The notes under the pieces are model-generated. The model worked only from the letters and a program-made list of their open reading frames with translations, had not been told where the DNA came from and searched no databases. Below are positions 24,307 to 27,163 of a stretch of DNA of 27,163 nucleotides, one piece after another (position 1 is the first letter of the stretch; every line of letters starts with the position of its first letter). Origin of the DNA: Prevotellaceae bacterium UBA2448 (GTDB lineage Bacteria; Bacteroidota; Bacteroidia; Bacteroidales; Bacteroidaceae); the NCBI GenBank assembly GCA_002342585.1, contig DDQG01000028.1:5061-32223 (forward strand), read 5' to 3'. A program made the translations under genes and the position numbers.

Positions 24307-24311
24307 ATAGC

Positions 24312-24383
24312 GAGCCCCTCCCGTCCTCCCCGAGAGGGAGGTGAGCTCCGTTGCAGGGGTGTAACGAGTTAGAAAATCATCCG
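24312..24383 (+). repeat. REP-like palindromic repeat, copy 1
   Basis: Bases 24312-24366 are identical to 27090-27144 (55 bp); similarity continues more weakly to ~24383. It contains CCTCCC/GGGAGG around CGAGA and an outer CCCCT/AGGGG pair. It starts 5 bp after the stop of the secreted protein. There is no T-run, so it is not a simple terminator. Confidence 0.8.
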
Positions 24384-24433
24384 TCATCAAAATTTTCCCG
24401 CGCAGATGATGGCGATTGAGGGATATATTATTT

Positions 24434-24463
24434 AAGCAGCAATTTTTTTATTGCTGCTTTTTT
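24434..24463 (+). terminator. Terminator after the 23200 gene (second copy of the module)
   Basis: AAGCAGCAA pairs perfectly with TTGCTGCTT (9 bp) around a T-rich loop, then TTTTTT. Confidence 0.85.
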
Positions 24464-24487
24464 CGTTGAAAAATAAACGAGTTTTAT

Positions 24488-24518
24488 TTTGTATTTTGCT
24501 CGCTTACACGTAATTTTG
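24488..24518 (+). promoter_or_regulatory. Promoter of the toxin-antitoxin operon
   Basis: TTTG (24488-24491), exactly 19 bp, TAATTTTG (24511-24518), a full consensus. The ~40 bases from GTTGAAAAATAAACGAG onward are almost identical to those before 22966. The ATG at 24543 lies 24 bp after the -7 box. Confidence 0.85.
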
Positions 24519-24542
24519 CGGGCAGAATAAAAAAGAACGATT

Positions 24543-24803
24543 ATGGCAACGACAACTTCCATTCCAAAACCAGCCCAGATGATTATCACGCTGGAAGACA
24601 ATGCGCTTGTGACAGATATCAAACGTGCCCTGAAGATGATACGTGGCGTGGCTTCTGTACGTGTGGCTGACATTAGAGATGACAAGACCATTACTCCGGC
24701 CATGCGTCAATCTATCAACAAGGCTCGTCGCGAATATGCTAAAGGCGAAACTATCACATGCCGTACTGCCGAAGAGATGCAGCGCTATTTTGACAGCCTA
24801 TGA
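24543..24803 (+). CDS. Putative antitoxin of a YoeB-type toxin-antitoxin pair
   Basis: 86 residues. It overlaps the toxin start by 4 bp (ATGA), the usual order antitoxin then toxin. The N-terminal half (~10-45, with MIITLEDNALVTDIKRALKM) suggests a small beta-alpha domain. The C-terminal half is helical and charged, with INKARREYAKGETITC and a final TAEEMQRYFDSL that should wrap the toxin. It does not show the YefM/Phd N-terminus normally paired with YoeB, so the DNA-binding mode is unclear. As with other type II systems it probably represses the consensus promoter just upstream, but no operator palindrome is obvious. Confidence 0.8.
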   Translation: MATTTSIPKPAQMIITLEDNALVTDIKRALKMIRGVASVRVADIRDDKTITPAMRQSINKARREYAKGETITCRTAEEMQRYFDSL

Positions 24804-25075
24804 TATATGTGATAGAATATTCCAAGGAGGCTGACAAGACACTGCGTAAGTGGAAGAAGTCTAATCCTCAGCTGTTCAAGAAGGCCACAAAGATTCTGAT
24901 GGACATCATGGCGCATCCACGTACAGGTCTGGGGCATCCCGAAGCACTCATTGGTGGCAATGATGTGACCTATTCACGGCACATTACAGCTCACGACCGC
25001 ATCATTTACGATATTTACGATGACCGTGTGACAGTCCTCGTTGTTCAGGCAGAAGAGCATTATAACGATAAATAA
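24800..25075 (+). CDS. yoeB: YoeB/Txe-family mRNA endoribonuclease toxin
   Basis: 91 residues, RelE-type fold. YoeB cleaves mRNA in the ribosomal A site. Landmarks: the N-terminal strand YVIEYSKEADKTLRKWKKS, GLGHPEALIGG, YSRHITAHDRIIYDI and the end VVQAEEHYNDK. By comparison with E. coli YoeB, the catalytic residues correspond to Glu48, Arg67, His87 and Tyr88, all present, so the toxin should be active. It overlaps its antitoxin gene by 4 bp. No terminator is seen directly after it; the next feature is the second leader element and the LRR gene, which has no clear promoter of its own. Confidence 0.92.
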   Translation: MIYVIEYSKEADKTLRKWKKSNPQLFKKATKILMDIMAHPRTGLGHPEALIGGNDVTYSRHITAHDRIIYDIYDDRVTVLVVQAEEHYNDK

Positions 25076-25082
25076 TAACCTT

Positions 25083-25130
25083 ATGCAAAATACAACTAAG
25101 AAAAATACCCCCCCCATAAGTTTGGGCTGA
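25083..25130 (+). CDS. Possible leader peptide, copy 2 (frame broken at a C8 run)
   Basis: ATG at 25083, eight bases after the toxin stop, encodes 15 residues (MQNTTKKNTPPISLG) and stops at TGA 25128-25130. A run of eight C at 25108-25115 puts the reading frame one base off the frame that would give the conserved KFGLKL...ALRRTTI end. One extra C would restore it. This may be a decayed or phase-variable version of the copy 1 uORF, or a sign that the element is not coding at all. Confidence 0.25.
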   Translation: MQNTTKKNTPPISLG

Positions 25131-25240
25131 AATTGATTTATTCTGCGCTGCGGCGCACTACGATATAACTATGGCACGTTCCGATTTCCCTTGTGTGGAG
25201 TCGGGGCGTGCTTTTGCTTTGTAAACACCTTTATTATTAA
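25105..25240 (+). promoter_or_regulatory. Structured leader element, copy 2
   Basis: Second copy of the element at 23046-23180. The hairpin at 25174-25211 keeps the stem GCACGTTCCGAT with GTCGGGGCGTGC; a C-A mismatch of copy 1 is here a C-G pair. TTTTGCTTTG follows again. It lies between yoeB and the LRR gene. No TAnnTTTG box is found in this gap, so the LRR gene may be read from the toxin-antitoxin promoter through this element. Confidence 0.6.
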
Positions 25241-25260
25241 CCAATAAAACATAATTACTT

Positions 25261-27084
25261 ATGAAACTTAAACATTTACTTCTTTCTGCGCTCCTGCTGC
25301 TGTCGGCTGGCTCGGCATGGGCTGATGTGGAGATTAACGAAACGAATTTCCCGGATGTGAATTTCCGAAACTATCTGCTGGAGCAGGATTATGGCAGCGA
25401 CGGAAAGCTGACTGATGCGGAGATTGCAGGAGTTAAGTCGATAAGTGTTTCTTCCAAGAGTATGCAAAGCCTGAAGGGAATAGAGTATTTTACTGCGTTG
25501 ACTAAGCTGAATTGCAACTCCAATCAGCTTACTTCTCTTGATTTGTCGAAGAATATTATGTTGCAGAATCTGTTCTGCGATTGGAACCAACTCACTTCGC
25601 TTGATGTGTCAAATTGTATTTTCCTCACAATACTACATTGTGGAATGAATCAGTTTACTTCTCTTGATATTTCGAAGAATACTTGGTTGACAAATTTGGA
25701 CTGCCAATACAACCAACTTACCTCTCTTGACGTGTCGAAGAATATTGGGTTGAAATCGTTGCGCTGCAATGGGAATAAGCTTACTTCACTCGGTTTTTCA
25801 CAGAATCCTGAACTGTCTATCTTGGATTGTTATCAGAACAAAATAGAGGGTACTGCTATGGATGCACTTGTAGAGAGTCTGCCGTGGGGATCCAACTGTT
25901 CGATGTATGTTGTTTACAACGTGAATGAAGGTAATGTTATGACAACTACGCAGGTTGCAGCTGCAAAAGCTAATGGATGGACACCATGTTATTTTGATGG
26001 AATTAACTGGTTGGAATACACAGGTGTTGCCCCTGCTACCACTGGTATTGCCATTAACGAAGAGAATTTCCCTGATGAGAAGTTCCGAAACTATCTGCTG
26101 AGCATGGAGAGTGGCAAAGATGGTATAATGACTGATGAGGAGATTGCGGAAGTACGTGAGATATATGTTCCTTCTATAAATATTCAGAGTCTGAAAGGAA
26201 TAGAGTTTTTTATTGCACTGACACGTCTGTATTGCCAGTTCAACAAACTTACTTCATTAGATTTGTCGAAAAATATAGCATTGAAAGAGTTGACCTGCAG
26301 CGGCAACCAGCTTACTTCACTTGATGTGTCGAAGAATACTAATCTTAGTAGTTTGTCTTGCTCCGATAATCAGCTTACTTTGCTTAATTTATCGGATAAT
26401 CTTGCGTTGACGAATTTGAATTGCTCCGGCAACCAGCTTACTTCACTTGATGTATCTAAGAATACAGCGCTGAGAGGTCTGAACTGCAGTGGTAACCAAC
26501 TGACTTCGTTTGATGTGTTAAACACTTCGCTTACAAGTCTGGATTGTTCCTGCAATCAGCTGACTTCGCTTAATGTGTCTGCATGTATTGGAATAGATGA
26601 TTTGAACTGCTCCGACAACCAACTTGCTTCGCTTGATGTGTCAAAGAATGTGGCGTTGTGGAAACTTAACTGTTCCTCTAATCAACTGACTTCGCTTGAT
26701 GTATCGGAATGTCATCTTCTTGGGGTGTTGGATTGTTTCCAAAATAAAATAAATGGCGATGGTATTGATGCACTCGTTGAGAGTCTGCCTACAGTAAACA
26801 GTGGTTCGATGGATGTCATATATAATAAGGACGAACAGAACGTAATGACAACCACTCAAGTTGCTGCTGCAAAGGCTAAGGGGTGGACACCACGTTATAC
26901 AAAAGACGGAACTAATTGGAAAGAATACGCTGGTGTTGACCCTTCAACCGGAGTAAACAATGTAGAAGCCTCTGAAACTGATGATTCTGCTCCTTGGTAC
27001 ACTATCAACGGCACACTGCTTAGTGGTAAGCCAACGGAGAAGGGCATTTACATTCATAATGGCAAGAAGGTGTTTGTGAAATAA
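25261..27084 (+). CDS. Secreted leucine-rich-repeat protein with internal duplication and T9SS-like short tail
   Basis: 607 residues. Signal peptide 1-21 (ending GSAWA). The protein holds two copies of one module (residues ~22-257 and ~262-565). Each begins with an INExNFPDxxFRNYLL segment and an Asp-rich EF-hand-like loop (DYGSDGKLTDAE; ESGKDGIMTDEE). Then come 21-residue leucine-rich repeats of the form LxxLxCSxNQLTSLDVSKNxx, six in the first module and nine in the second (one unit is 20 residues). Each module closes with DALVESLP and VMTTTQVAAAKAxGWTP. The C-terminal ~40 residues (APWYTINGTLLSGKP, GIYIHNGKKVFVK) match the 23200 gene product. LRR surface proteins of this kind (BspA-like in the wide sense) often mediate binding or adhesion; the ligand here is unknown. 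Confidence 0.9.
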   Translation: MKLKHLLLSALLLLSAGSAWADVEINETNFPDVNFRNYLLEQDYGSDGKLTDAEIAGVKSISVSSKSMQSLKGIEYFTALTKLNCNSNQLTSLDLSKNIMLQNLFCDWNQLTSLDVSNCIFLTILHCGMNQFTSLDISKNTWLTNLDCQYNQLTSLDVSKNIGLKSLRCNGNKLTSLGFSQNPELSILDCYQNKIEGTAMDALVESLPWGSNCSMYVVYNVNEGNVMTTTQVAAAKANGWTPCYFDGINWLEYTGVAPATTGIAINEENFPDEKFRNYLLSMESGKDGIMTDEEIAEVREIYVPSINIQSLKGIEFFIALTRLYCQFNKLTSLDLSKNIALKELTCSGNQLTSLDVSKNTNLSSLSCSDNQLTLLNLSDNLALTNLNCSGNQLTSLDVSKNTALRGLNCSGNQLTSFDVLNTSLTSLDCSCNQLTSLNVSACIGIDDLNCSDNQLASLDVSKNVALWKLNCSSNQLTSLDVSECHLLGVLDCFQNKINGDGIDALVESLPTVNSGSMDVIYNKDEQNVMTTTQVAAAKAKGWTPRYTKDGTNWKEYAGVDPSTGVNNVEASETDDSAPWYTINGTLLSGKPTEKGIYIHNGKKVFVK

Positions 27085-27089
27085 ATAGA

Positions 27090-27163
27090 GAGCCCCTCCC
27101 GTCCTCCCCGAGAGGGAGGTGAGCTCCGTTGCAGGGGTGTAACGGCTTAGAAAACCATCCGGC
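27090..27163 (+). repeat. REP-like palindromic repeat, copy 2 (runs to window end)
   Basis: Identical to 24312-24366 over its first 55 bp, again starting 5 bp after the stop codon of the surface-protein gene. The weaker similarity (TTAGAAAA, CATCCG) continues to the window edge, so its full extent is not seen. Confidence 0.8.

Noticed and set aside
25500..26750. Regular ~63-bp repeats that at first sight could be a CRISPR or satellite array
   Set aside because: They are in-frame 21-codon leucine-rich repeats with conserved Leu/Cys/Asn positions and no unique spacers.

Overview
The window looks like chromosomal DNA from a Bacteroidales bacterium, most likely a gut or oral Prevotella-type species. 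The signs are promoters of the Bacteroidetes type (TTTG, about 19 bp, TAnnTTTG), near absence of Shine-Dalgarno sequences, several secreted proteins ending in type IX secretion (T9SS)-like C-terminal tails, a PL11 pectin lyase, and the fused cytochrome-c assembly protein CcsBA.

Layout. 1-245: the last residues of a surface protein, then a 51-residue ORF with a perfect Shine-Dalgarno. 375-2842: a DsbD-type disulfide reductase carrying an in-frame palindromic insertion, then a DUF3467 protein. 2946-5352 (minus): a T9SS-type subtilisin just downstream of tRNA-Ser(CGA). 5501-6462: rpmH (minus) and efp (plus), divergent. 6683-11461: a 1592-residue secreted rhamnogalacturonan lyase fused to autotransporter-like beta-strand repeats. 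11596-16079: a tightly packed operon of a PASTA protein, an RluD-type pseudouridine synthase, Ddl, a glycerolipid-type acyltransferase and a NigD-like lipoprotein. 16310-22834: porin, imelysin lipoprotein, di-heme cytochrome c lipoprotein and CcsBA, best read as an iron or haem acquisition/redox operon in which CcsBA attaches the haems of the neighbouring cytochrome.

22835-27163 is repeat-rich accessory DNA. Two unrelated secreted proteins (23200-24306 and 25261-27084, the second a leucine-rich-repeat protein) are each preceded by the same ~135-bp structured leader. Both end in the same C-terminal tail and are followed by the same 55-bp palindromic repeat. A YoeB-type toxin with an unusual antitoxin lies between them, behind a duplicated terminator-promoter module. 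This looks like a cassette arrangement in which variable surface-protein coding regions sit between constant flanks.

The strongest candidates for something undescribed are these flank-conserved cassettes and their leader, the palindromic element inside dsbD, and the Shine-Dalgarno-driven small peptide gene at the left edge. All family names come from reading the protein sequences, not from database searches.
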